Shown piece after piece: positions 8,258 through 17,472 of a DNA stretch of 64,000 bases. The DNA comes from Tessaracoccus bendigoensis DSM 12906. GTDB taxonomy: Bacteria > Actinomycetota > Actinomycetes > Propionibacteriales > Propionibacteriaceae. Under the pieces are notes generated by a model, which was not told where the DNA came from, ran no database searches, and saw only the letters and a list, made by a program, of their open reading frames with translations. The stretch's first letter is position 1; every line of letters starts with the position of its first letter. The DNA is taken from NCBI RefSeq assembly GCF_900141915.1, contig NZ_FQZG01000013.1, positions 1-64,000 of the forward strand, read 5' to 3'. The translations under genes were made by a program, and so were the position numbers.

Positions 8258-9095
8258 GCTCCCTTGACATGTAGACGAGGCCACCGACGATCGTGAGCAG
8301 GAGGCTCCAGCCGACCGCGATGACAATGTAGGTGAGGGAAGGATTGGCGGCATGCGTGGCGTCGCCCCAGATACCGAGCACCGAGGTGGCCGGGTTGAGC
8401 TGCACGAACGGGCCCATGTGCTTCCCGATGGCGGTGTCGAGGAACTGCTCTGCCGTGTAGAGCACCGGCGAGGCGTACAACCAGATCCGGATGATGTAGG
8501 GCAGGAACTGGGCGGTGTCACGGAAGTAGACCTGCAGCGTGGCGACGAGCGCCCCGATGCCCATCCCGACCATGGTGGCGCAGAGAATCGCGAGCGGAAT
8601 CCAGAGCATGTGCACGGTGAACGGCTTGCCCCACAGCAGGTGGATCACCAGATACACGAGCAGCGTAGGGAGGTAGCGACGCACCGCCAGATATGTGTTC
8701 GACACGATCAGCAGCAGCTTTGGGAAGTTCATGTTCAGCACGAGCGACCCGGAGTTTGTGACCGAAGTGGCGCACGACTGGATGATTCCGGTGATCAGGA
8801 AGAACAGGAACAGGCCGCCTGCGATCTGGGGGAAATCCACGCTGCCGCCACTTGAGCCGCGCAGCACGACAACCAGCAGGAAGTAGACCGCCGCCAGCAG
8901 CAGCGGGTTGACGACCAGCCACAGTTGCCCGAGCACCGTGTTGGTGTTCGCGGCACGCATGTTGGTGTTTGCCAGTTCCATGGCGAAGTCCCAACGCCGC
9001 CACAGGTCCCGGAAGTACTCCCCCATCCGGGGAAGGCCCGCCTTGTGCGGGGTGTAAATGTGTACGTCCGAGCGAGACTCGGTCTTTCCCTTCAC
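8235..9095 (-). CDS. ABC-2 exporter permease (Wzm/TagG type)
   Basis: A 286-residue inner-membrane protein of the ABC-2 polysaccharide exporter family. A cytosolic N-terminal segment (GEYFRDLWRRWDFAMELANT) precedes hydrophobic spans near LGQLWLVVNPLLLAAVYFLL, GGLFLFFLITGIIQ, LPTLLVYLVIHLLW, WIPLAILCATMVGMGIGALV, and a last span before SREREFAVRL. TNTVLGQLW and the C-terminal ASPVLY stretch are typical of O-antigen/teichoic-acid permeases. Start GTG 9095 has a poor Shine-Dalgarno; a later ATG in MGEYFRDL is possible. It would form the channel half of exporter 1 with the adjacent ATPase. Confidence 0.88.
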   Translation of the reverse strand: MKGKTESRSDVHIYTPHKAGLPRMGEYFRDLWRRWDFAMELANTNMRAANTNTVLGQLWLVVNPLLLAAVYFLLVVVLRGSSGGSVDFPQIAGGLFLFFLITGIIQSCATSVTNSGSLVLNMNFPKLLLIVSNTYLAVRRYLPTLLVYLVIHLLWGKPFTVHMLWIPLAILCATMVGMGIGALVATLQVYFRDTAQFLPYIIRIWLYASPVLYTAEQFLDTAIGKHMGPFVQLNPATSVLGIWGDATHAANPSLTYIVIAVGWSLLLTIVGGLVYMSREREFAVRL

Positions 9096-9132
9096 CTTCT
9101 GACCCCGTCATTCTGGGCGAGGCGGCACCGCT

Positions 9133-10302
9133 TCACGATGTCCTCTCCTCCCTCGTGCGATCCAAATCTGCGTATACCGCCACCAGACGGTCGGCGTCGC
9201 TTTCCCAGCTGAGCTCGCTACGCGCTGCCCTGACATTACCTGCCCACCGCGGATAATCTCGTACCACGGTCCCTATCGCGCAGCGCAACGATTCAGCATC
9301 GCCCGGTGTGTAAAGCGCGCCCAGGTCGTATCGGCGTACCATCCGGGCCAGTTCACCGACATCCGTGGCGACGAGTGGCACCCCGAGGCTGACGGCGTGG
9401 AACAGCTTGTTCGGCATCGCGAGGCGGTGGTTGAGCCACTTGTTCGAGTGGGTCACCAGCGATACGCCTGCCTCCTGCAGCAGTTGCGACGCTTCTTCGA
9501 GGGGCCGGGCCGGCTGCACGTCGAGGCGGGCGCGGTCGAAGGTCGTCAGCCAGGTCTCGTCGGCGGGGCCGATGACGGTGATGGGCAGGTCGAATCCCCG
9601 GCTGGCTTCCGCGATCGTCTCGAGTTCCCGGAATGCGGCGACACGGCCTGCGTAAACGAGCCCCCGGGGCCGCGGCAACGGTTCAGGCAGGTCGTCGCGG
9701 AGGGGGAAACTGTTGTGCACGACGGTGACGTTGTCCCAGCCGTACAGGTTCCGCAGGGCGTCTGCGACACCCTCACCGACGGTGAGCACCGCGGCGGCGC
9801 GGCCCCCGAACTCGGCCTCCTCCCGGCGCTCGCGGCGGTCGGCCAGCGGTGTGGGGCGATATTCGCGCGGCAGCCCTGGCCAGAACTCGTGCGAGTCATA
9901 GACGAACGGCACATTCCGCTCGCCTGCCAGGGTCGCCGCCGCCCTGAGTGCGGTGAAGTCGTGGGCGTGTACGACGTCGAACTGACGGCCACGCCCGTCC
10001 TCGATCGCGCCGTCGGCCCATCGTCCGAAGGCGGAGTGGCGGTGTTGGGGCAGGAGCGCCCAGCGGGCGAGCCGCGTCACCGGGGACATTTTCCTGCCTT
10101 GGAGCGACGACCCGCCCTCTGCCCTGAACACCGACGAGGTGCCGACGCTGGAGACGGTCAGGCCGTCACCCGGGTCGAAACCGTCTGGCACCGAGCGGCC
10201 GACGATGTGGACGCTGTGTCCGGCCTGCACCAGGGTGCGCGCCTCCCGGAGGACCCGGGTGTCGGTCGCAACCGAGGTCGCCACCAGCATCAGGATGTTC
10301 AC
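9133..10302 (-). CDS. GT-B (family 4-like) glycosyltransferase
   Basis: A 389-residue glycosyltransferase. The N-terminal TSVATDTRVLREARTLVQAG is a typical GT4 acceptor-lobe start. HAHDFTALRAA and YDSHEFWPGLPREYRP follow, with LVYAGRVAAFRELETIAEAS opening the donor lobe and MPNKLFHAVSLGVPLVATDVGELA at the nucleotide-sugar site. GTG start preceded by GAGGGCG. It sits 12 bases after the 836-residue GT gene and 37 bases before the exporter permease, suggesting one leftward transcription unit of GTs and exporter. Linkage cannot be predicted. Confidence 0.85.
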   Translation of the reverse strand: MNILMLVATSVATDTRVLREARTLVQAGHSVHIVGRSVPDGFDPGDGLTVSSVGTSSVFRAEGGSSLQGRKMSPVTRLARWALLPQHRHSAFGRWADGAIEDGRGRQFDVVHAHDFTALRAAATLAGERNVPFVYDSHEFWPGLPREYRPTPLADRRERREEAEFGGRAAAVLTVGEGVADALRNLYGWDNVTVVHNSFPLRDDLPEPLPRPRGLVYAGRVAAFRELETIAEASRGFDLPITVIGPADETWLTTFDRARLDVQPARPLEEASQLLQEAGVSLVTHSNKWLNHRLAMPNKLFHAVSLGVPLVATDVGELARMVRRYDLGALYTPGDAESLRCAIGTVVRDYPRWAGNVRAARSELSWESDADRLVAVYADLDRTREERTS

Positions 10303-10314
10303 GATTCGACGCCC

Positions 10315-12825
10315 TCAGAGGCCCATGAATCCGGAGAGCACCTCGGCGCTGCGGGTCCCGTCGTGCCACTCCCGGACGTAGCCACGTCCGGCCTCGGAGA
10401 TTTCCGCGGCCCGGGCGGGGTCGGTCAGAAGGTTGCGGAGCACGTCTTCGAGGGTGTGTGCATCGGCCTCGACGATCGGCACGTCGCCGGGGATCCGCTC
10501 ACGGACCCGGTCGGCGACATGCCCGATGACGAGCTTGCCACCGGACATGGCCTCGACCGCGGTGATGCCGTAGTCGCCGAGCCTGAGCTGGTCGATGACG
10601 ATGTCGGCGTCCATCATCCTGGCCCGCATCTGATCGCGGGTCAGGTGTTCGTCCCGCACGTAGCGGATCAGCCCCTCAGATTGCAGCAGCTCGCACACCT
10701 CGTCTACCCGGTCGCTGCCCTTCATCGACCCTCTGCTCGGGACATGGAAGACGATCGGGGCCCCGTCCCGGGTCAGCGGCACGACGTCGCTGTGCCAGAA
10801 ACCGGTATCGACGACGATGGGCAACCAGGACGCGCCGGGCAGGTAGTCGAGCAGGTCATTTGTGGTGACGTAGACGGGGCCGTCGAACGCCAGCACGTGC
10901 GGGGTGATCGCCTCGACCTGCTTCTGCAGCACGGCGGTCAGTTCATCGCTCGCGTCCACAAACGGCGAATCCGGCTCCAGTTCCGTGTGCCTCCGCGGGT
11001 TCCGGATGTCGGAGCCGTGGAACACCAGCCCCTGCCGGATGCCCTGCTGACGGAAATAGTTGGTCTCCTCGTAGAAGAACTTTCCGAAGTGGGCGCCGAC
11101 GCTCGCGCGGGCCGATTCGGTGAGGACGTGCGATACGCGATTCTCCAGCTTGCGCATCAGGTTTCGCTGCCAGGCAGGCGAGACCCACTGCTGATAGGTC
11201 ACCGTCTCGTCTACCGGGAACTTGAGGGGACCTTCGCGGTAGATCCAGACGGACTCCGCGATCGCCTCTGGGTGTTCGCGCATCAGGCTGGTCGCCCACA
11301 GCTGGGGTTGACCGCCGGTGTTGGCCGTCCCGATCCGCAGCCGGGGACGCGGCTCGAAGATCTCGGAATCAGACAAGCTGGCGCGCTGGCGGAGCATGTC
11401 GGAGCGGATGGCGGCGAGTTGCCCGTGCAGGCTGCCGGGGCGCAACCCCTCCTTGGCCCGCTCGGCCGTGACCCCGAGCACGACCTTCTGGACCGTCGGC
11501 TCGAACTCCTCGAACGTGTGGGACGCGACGAGTTCGTCGGTCAGCCTGGCACGGTACGAGTCGAGGTCGCCTAGCAGCTTCCTGGTCGCCTCGACGATCG
11601 ACGCCGGGTTGGAGTGCTCGAAAACCTCTCCGATGCCAAGGCTGGTGACGCGTTGGGTGAGCCAGTCCATGTTGGAGGTGAGGATCGGCAGCCGGGCCTG
11701 CACCGATTCGTAGTACTTGTTCGGCGCGGCCCAGTTGTGGTTGCCGACCGGCAGGAACGGGAAAATCGCGGCGGTCGCCGACGAAAGGTATTCGGCGACC
11801 TCGTGGGTCGGGGCGAACGGCACGAAGTGGACCCGGTTCCTGACCCCCAGCCGCTCGGCCTGCTCCTCCAACTCGACGACGTAGGAGCTGCCCCGCCGCG
11901 CACCGATCGCGAGATGCACCTCGGCAAGCTCGGGCAGCGCGGAGATCACGTCGTGTACCCCACGGTGGTATGACAGGCCACCGGCATAGACGAGGAGGGG
12001 GGTGCCCTCTGGCAGCTTCAGGAAGTCACTGATCGTCATCGGGTGCTCAACCGGCGGCAGTTGGCCGATCGGCGCGTTGGGCACCAGCTCCGGCTCCACG
12101 GGAAGGTCGTACTTCTCCTGAAGAAACTCCGCGATGGGCTCGCAGACGGTGAAGGTCGCGTCGACCTGCCTGATGTACTCGGATTCGAGCGCCGGGAACC
12201 CCTCAGTGACGTTCGGGTCCTCGCTGGCGAGGCCGTAGACGTACTCGCGGGCGTCGTAGACCACACCGACCCGGTGCCCGCGTGCACGGAACACCGTGGC
12301 GACCTCGGTGGCCAGCGGAAGCAGGTGTACGTCGGTGACGATCACGTCGGGCTGCAGCTCGATCAGCGTCGGCTTCATCGCGGCGGTCATCACGCCCACC
12401 TGCGGAAGCGCTTTCTCCCAGAACCTATGGTCGTCGGCACCCTCGACCGGTTTGGCGGGGGCGACCTTGGCGCGCACCTTCCCTGCGGCCTTCGTGGCCC
12501 GGCTCTTGACGGAGTTGGTGAAGTGGTCGACGCGGGCGACGGCCCCGAGTACCTTCTGCGGGGGTCGCCGCTTCATCGTGACGTGGAAGGCCTTGCGGAC
12601 GGCGCGGTAGGTGAGCGTGAGCCGCGCTGGCCCGGCGACGGGTGCCTTCGGCGAGCAGAGGATGTAGTCCAGCCCTGCGATCGTGCCCTGCGGGGGAATA
12701 CCAGATCCGAAACCGACCATGGTGACGCGGTAGCCGGCGGCGACGAGCGCCAGGCCGTTGCGGTGGGCCCGCGCGTCGATTTCGATGTTGTTCGGCAGGG
12801 CGATGACCGCGTGCGGCTGCTGCAT
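10315..12825 (-). CDS. Two-module glycosyltransferase
   Basis: An 836-residue protein with two GT-B-like modules. Module 1 (about 1-450) runs from MQQPHAVIALPNNIEIDARA to NKYYESVQARLPILTSN and includes the donor-lobe start LLVYAGGLSYHRGVHDVI. Module 2 (about 480-836) is more divergent (LVFHGSDIRNPRRHTELEPD, IVFHVPSRGSMKGSDRVDEV, IDQLRLGDYGITAVEAMSGG), the last piece resembling the E-x7-E region of GT4. ATG at 12825 chosen for its AAGGAGAA 7-8 bases upstream; the frame extends to 12963 without coding character. Two modules in one chain suggest a two-step or polymerising transferase, but that is inference. Confidence 0.8.
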   Translation of the reverse strand: MQQPHAVIALPNNIEIDARAHRNGLALVAAGYRVTMVGFGSGIPPQGTIAGLDYILCSPKAPVAGPARLTLTYRAVRKAFHVTMKRRPPQKVLGAVARVDHFTNSVKSRATKAAGKVRAKVAPAKPVEGADDHRFWEKALPQVGVMTAAMKPTLIELQPDVIVTDVHLLPLATEVATVFRARGHRVGVVYDAREYVYGLASEDPNVTEGFPALESEYIRQVDATFTVCEPIAEFLQEKYDLPVEPELVPNAPIGQLPPVEHPMTISDFLKLPEGTPLLVYAGGLSYHRGVHDVISALPELAEVHLAIGARRGSSYVVELEEQAERLGVRNRVHFVPFAPTHEVAEYLSSATAAIFPFLPVGNHNWAAPNKYYESVQARLPILTSNMDWLTQRVTSLGIGEVFEHSNPASIVEATRKLLGDLDSYRARLTDELVASHTFEEFEPTVQKVVLGVTAERAKEGLRPGSLHGQLAAIRSDMLRQRASLSDSEIFEPRPRLRIGTANTGGQPQLWATSLMREHPEAIAESVWIYREGPLKFPVDETVTYQQWVSPAWQRNLMRKLENRVSHVLTESARASVGAHFGKFFYEETNYFRQQGIRQGLVFHGSDIRNPRRHTELEPDSPFVDASDELTAVLQKQVEAITPHVLAFDGPVYVTTNDLLDYLPGASWLPIVVDTGFWHSDVVPLTRDGAPIVFHVPSRGSMKGSDRVDEVCELLQSEGLIRYVRDEHLTRDQMRARMMDADIVIDQLRLGDYGITAVEAMSGGKLVIGHVADRVRERIPGDVPIVEADAHTLEDVLRNLLTDPARAAEISEAGRGYVREWHDGTRSAEVLSGFMGL

Positions 12826-12957
12826 GCTTCTCCTTGACGCTGTTTGACTTCGGGAGGACGACCTCCGCCAACGGCAGTCTAAACGTGGCGGCGTGCATTC
12901 CCTGAAGTTGCGCCGGTTGAGCCGCCTCGTGAGGGAGGACAACGCCCAACTCTCGCC

Positions 12958-13003
12958 TAACATCGTGATGTTGGTTCATCCACGAACAAACATCACGATG
13001 TTA
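12958..13003. promoter_or_regulatory. Long AT-richer dyad, candidate double operator
   Basis: TAACATCGTGATGTT (12958-12972) and its exact inverse AACATCACGATGTTA (12989-13003) flank a 16-base centre that itself carries GTTC/GAAC (12974-12977, 12984-12987) around the same axis. Each 15-base arm is internally palindromic (AACATC-nn-GATGTT), so the site looks like two identical operators as well as one 20-bp hairpin with one mismatch. It stands out as AT-rich against its surroundings. No T tract follows, so a simple terminator is less likely. Confidence 0.6.
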
Positions 13004-13004
13004 A

Positions 13005-14669
<1,665 letters not shown>

Positions 14670-14682
14670 TCCCGGCCTTCGC

Positions 14683-14710
14683 GGTCGGGCCAGGATGTCG
14701 TCGCCCGACC
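14683..14710 (+). terminator. Hairpin after argG
   Basis: GGTCGGGC (14683-14690) pairs perfectly with GCCCGACC (14703-14710) across a 12-base loop, beginning 13 bases after the argG stop. No strong T run follows. It is likely to end argG transcription ahead of the coiled-coil gene. Confidence 0.5.
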
Positions 14711-14744
14711 CTCCAGGAATTCCCCGGCTGGCTATGCTCACTTT

Positions 14745-15086
14745 GTGGCGACCACCGATGACACGCACCCGAGAGACCACCTGCTGAGCTTGGCCGAACA
14801 GCAGGCTGCCGACGCGACGGCGCGCCTGCAGGACGCTGGTCGCCTCATCGACGAACTGCGTCGCGACGCCGTCGAGTTGGCGACCCGACTCGACCGGGTC
14901 CGCACCGACAATGAAGCGCTGCAGGCCGAGGTCGAGGCGCTCCGCGCGGAGCGTGACGCGGTGAAGGCCGACCTTGCCTCCGCAACCGCCGCCAGCGAAT
15001 CCCTGGAGGCCAAGGTCAGCGAAATGGCTGACCGCCTGCAACGCGACCCGCTGCGACGGGTCGCCCGCGCGATCCGCAGGAAGTAG
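14745..15086 (+). CDS. Small coiled-coil protein, unknown function
   Basis: 113 residues, predicted soluble. From about residue 15 to 100 it is almost entirely heptad-patterned and charged (LRRDAVELATRLDRVRTDNE, ALQAEVEALRAERDAVKADL), so it should form a long coiled coil; the C-terminus is basic (RRVARAIRRK). GTG start 35 bases past the post-argG hairpin. It is followed after 6 bases by a glycosyltransferase gene, suggesting co-transcription and perhaps a scaffold role for surface-polymer enzymes, which is inference. No catalytic motif is visible. Confidence 0.7.
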   Translation: MATTDDTHPRDHLLSLAEQQAADATARLQDAGRLIDELRRDAVELATRLDRVRTDNEALQAEVEALRAERDAVKADLASATAASESLEAKVSEMADRLQRDPLRRVARAIRRK

Positions 15087-15092
15087 GCGGGC

Positions 15093-16262
15093 GTGAGCGA
15101 TCCGTTCGACCAACTCCGTGCCCGACATGACTTCGTTCTGTTCGCCGTCACCTATCCGCATGGGTGGCGCACCGGGTCGGAGTTCGTGCGGCAACGCGTT
15201 CGCGCCTACGCCGCCGCGGGGCTGGAGGGTGTGGTCGTCGACTATTCCCCGCTCAATGTCGAGTCGGCCCGCTGGCAGCCGGAGGACGACGCCCCGGTCC
15301 TGTCGATCCGGGCGGATCAACTCGCCTCTGCGATCGACGCCGCCGTCGCAGGCGGGTCAGCGCTGCTGGCGCATTCCCCGACCCCGGTCGCCATCGATGA
15401 ACTACGTGCCCGCGTGCCCGGCGGGCGGCTCGCCATCTGGTTCCACGGCTACGAGGTCCGAGACTACCGCCGGCTGCACGGCAACACCGACACGCACACC
15501 CTGACGGCGATCCGGCACATCCGCGACGGCCAGAACCGCGACCGGTTCAAGGCGGCGGCCCCCCTGTTCGCCGACCCGGCCATCACCAAGGTATTCGTCT
15601 CAGCCACCCAACGGCGCCACTCGGAGTTCGACGTCGGAATCCCGGCCACCAACACGCGGATCATCCCCAACTTCATCGACGACGACACCTACCGCGCCAG
15701 GGTGCGGCAGCCAGGTGAGGAGCGCCGCATCCTCCTGCTGCGCAGCTTCGCCACCCACAACTACGCAGGCGACATCGCCGTCAAGGCCCTCGACCTTTGC
15801 TCGCGCCGCGACGGCTTCTCCGACCTCGCCATCACGATCCGCGGCTACGGCGCACTGTTTCGGGAGGCGGTCGCCGACGTGCGCCGGTTCGACAACGTGA
15901 CCGTCACGGAAGGTTTCTCCAGCACCGCCCAGATGGCTGCCCTCTACGACGCGCACGGCGTTGCACTAGTGCCCACCCGCTACGACACACAGGGCGTCAT
16001 GCTCGGCGAGGCGATGGCCAGCGGCGCGGTCACGATCACCAACCCGGTCGCCGCGATCCCCGAGTTCACGGACGCGAAGTCGTCGCTGGTGCCGAGGGGC
16101 AACGATCCGCGCGCGTTCGCCGACGCGATCTGGCATCTGATCGGGCACCCGGAGGTGATGCCAAAGATGTCGACGGCCGCCGCCGAACGCGTCCGGGCGC
16201 AGTGCGGCCGGGACCAGACGATCGGTCTCGAACTGGAGCTCATCAAGGAGTTGTCCGCATGA
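15093..16262 (+). CDS. GT-B (family 4-like) glycosyltransferase
   Basis: A 389-residue glycosyltransferase. IWFHGYEVRDYRRLHGN lies in the acceptor lobe, IPNFIDDDTYRAR marks the inter-lobe hinge, ILLLRSFATHNYAGDIAVKA opens the donor lobe, and VPTRYDTQGVMLGEAMASGA is a clear GT4 E-x7-E-like site. GTG start 6 bases after the coiled-coil gene. Its stop overlaps the next gene as ATGA. Donor and acceptor are unknown. Confidence 0.85.
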   Translation: MSDPFDQLRARHDFVLFAVTYPHGWRTGSEFVRQRVRAYAAAGLEGVVVDYSPLNVESARWQPEDDAPVLSIRADQLASAIDAAVAGGSALLAHSPTPVAIDELRARVPGGRLAIWFHGYEVRDYRRLHGNTDTHTLTAIRHIRDGQNRDRFKAAAPLFADPAITKVFVSATQRRHSEFDVGIPATNTRIIPNFIDDDTYRARVRQPGEERRILLLRSFATHNYAGDIAVKALDLCSRRDGFSDLAITIRGYGALFREAVADVRRFDNVTVTEGFSSTAQMAALYDAHGVALVPTRYDTQGVMLGEAMASGAVTITNPVAAIPEFTDAKSSLVPRGNDPRAFADAIWHLIGHPEVMPKMSTAAAERVRAQCGRDQTIGLELELIKELSA

Positions 16263-17314
16263 GTCTGCACAGCCCGGTCGTGTTCACCGACGACCCCGCC
16301 CTCACGTCCGAGGCGCGTGCCAGGCGTTGGCCGGTGGTCTCCCGGGACGGCGCCACGCTGCGCATGTCCGGGGTCAGGCAGTCTGCCCCGCTGCCCGAGC
16401 CCAACATGGACATCACCGCCGGATCGCTAACCGACGTGGCCGCGGGCGGTTGGAAGTTCGTCCTCGACTGGGTCGCCAAGTATGTCCACCGTCCGCTCCT
16501 CGTGCTCGAGCCGGGCTCCTGGGCAGGCGACCTGGGTCGCTGGGCCGAGGCGACCCGCGGCTGGGGCTGGACCGAGGCGAGCGAGGTTCCCGGCAAGGGC
16601 CCGAGCCTTTCCGGGTTGGACAGCGCAGCCCTTGCCGAGTTGCCTGCCGCACCGGAACCTCCCAGCCCCGCCGACCGGATCCCCGGCCGCGGCCGGATGC
16701 TCCTGGTGCGCCACGGCGAGTGGACGGAGCGACAAGGAGCCTGGGTCGACGCGGCCGAGCGCATCGGATTGCTCGTCGACATCGCGTCGGATCGCATTCT
16801 GGACGGCCGCGACCGGGTCCACGTCGTGGCAGACCTCGGCCCGGCGAACCTGACCCTCGACGCGGGCACGGGACCGCTCGACCCCGCCTATGCGCTGGCG
16901 CTGGCCCGCGCGGTCGACTCCGGCGACCCGACGTTGGGCGCGGCCGGCCACTGGCAGGTCGCGTTGGAGCACTGGTTCAAGCCCCGCCCCGACGACTTCG
17001 ATGTGGTCGTGCTCGCTGGCCCACCCGTCGGGTTCTTCGGGTTCGGCGCGTTCGCTTCCCGACACTGGTACGCGCGCGTCGTGATCGATCATGCAACGCA
17101 TGCCCCGTGGCCCGCCGACGAAACCGCGGCGCTACTCCTGAAGGACTGGGAGCAGGGGTGGCACCTCGCCGCCGACGCCGTCACGGTCGCCGACGAACCG
17201 ACGCTCGGCCAGGTCGCTCCCAGCGGCCCGGACGCGACGGTCGAGGTCGCCGATGGGGCCAGGATGGAGACGCTGCTGCAGGTACTGAGCGACCACTCGT
17301 TCACCGCGATGTGA
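16259..17314 (+). CDS. Unknown protein of the glycopolymer locus
   Basis: A 351-residue protein that I do not recognise. No signal peptide or membrane segment is seen. It is Trp-rich (WKFVLDWVAKYVHRPLLVLE, ATRGWGWTEAS) with alternating hydrophobic blocks (RMLLVRHGEWTERQGAWVDA, HVVADLGPANLTLDAG, FDVVVLAGPPVGFFGFGAFA) that suggest an alpha/beta fold. ATG 16259 shares ATGA with the preceding GT stop, so translation is probably coupled and the product likely works with that enzyme. The same frame is open back to 15797, but only as GT antisense-style shadow. Confidence 0.65.
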   Translation: MSLHSPVVFTDDPALTSEARARRWPVVSRDGATLRMSGVRQSAPLPEPNMDITAGSLTDVAAGGWKFVLDWVAKYVHRPLLVLEPGSWAGDLGRWAEATRGWGWTEASEVPGKGPSLSGLDSAALAELPAAPEPPSPADRIPGRGRMLLVRHGEWTERQGAWVDAAERIGLLVDIASDRILDGRDRVHVVADLGPANLTLDAGTGPLDPAYALALARAVDSGDPTLGAAGHWQVALEHWFKPRPDDFDVVVLAGPPVGFFGFGAFASRHWYARVVIDHATHAPWPADETAALLLKDWEQGWHLAADAVTVADEPTLGQVAPSGPDATVEVADGARMETLLQVLSDHSFTAM

Positions 17315-17472
17315 GCCACCATTGTCCCCGCTGCTGGCAGAGCGGATTCCTCCGGTCCTTGTCGAGCGGCAAATGCCGATTCGGAAGTGTCCATTTGGTC
17401 AGGTAGCATGCGCAGCAGGAGGCGTTTGCCGACCGGGCTTGCGCCGCTTGACCTTGGGTAATTGACCAGATC

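Noticed and set aside
8257-8521. 88-residue N-terminal extension of the exporter 1 ATPase
   Set aside because: It is Ser/Arg/Pro-rich and complementary-frame shadow of the permease gene; GTG 8257 gives the normal ATPase length.
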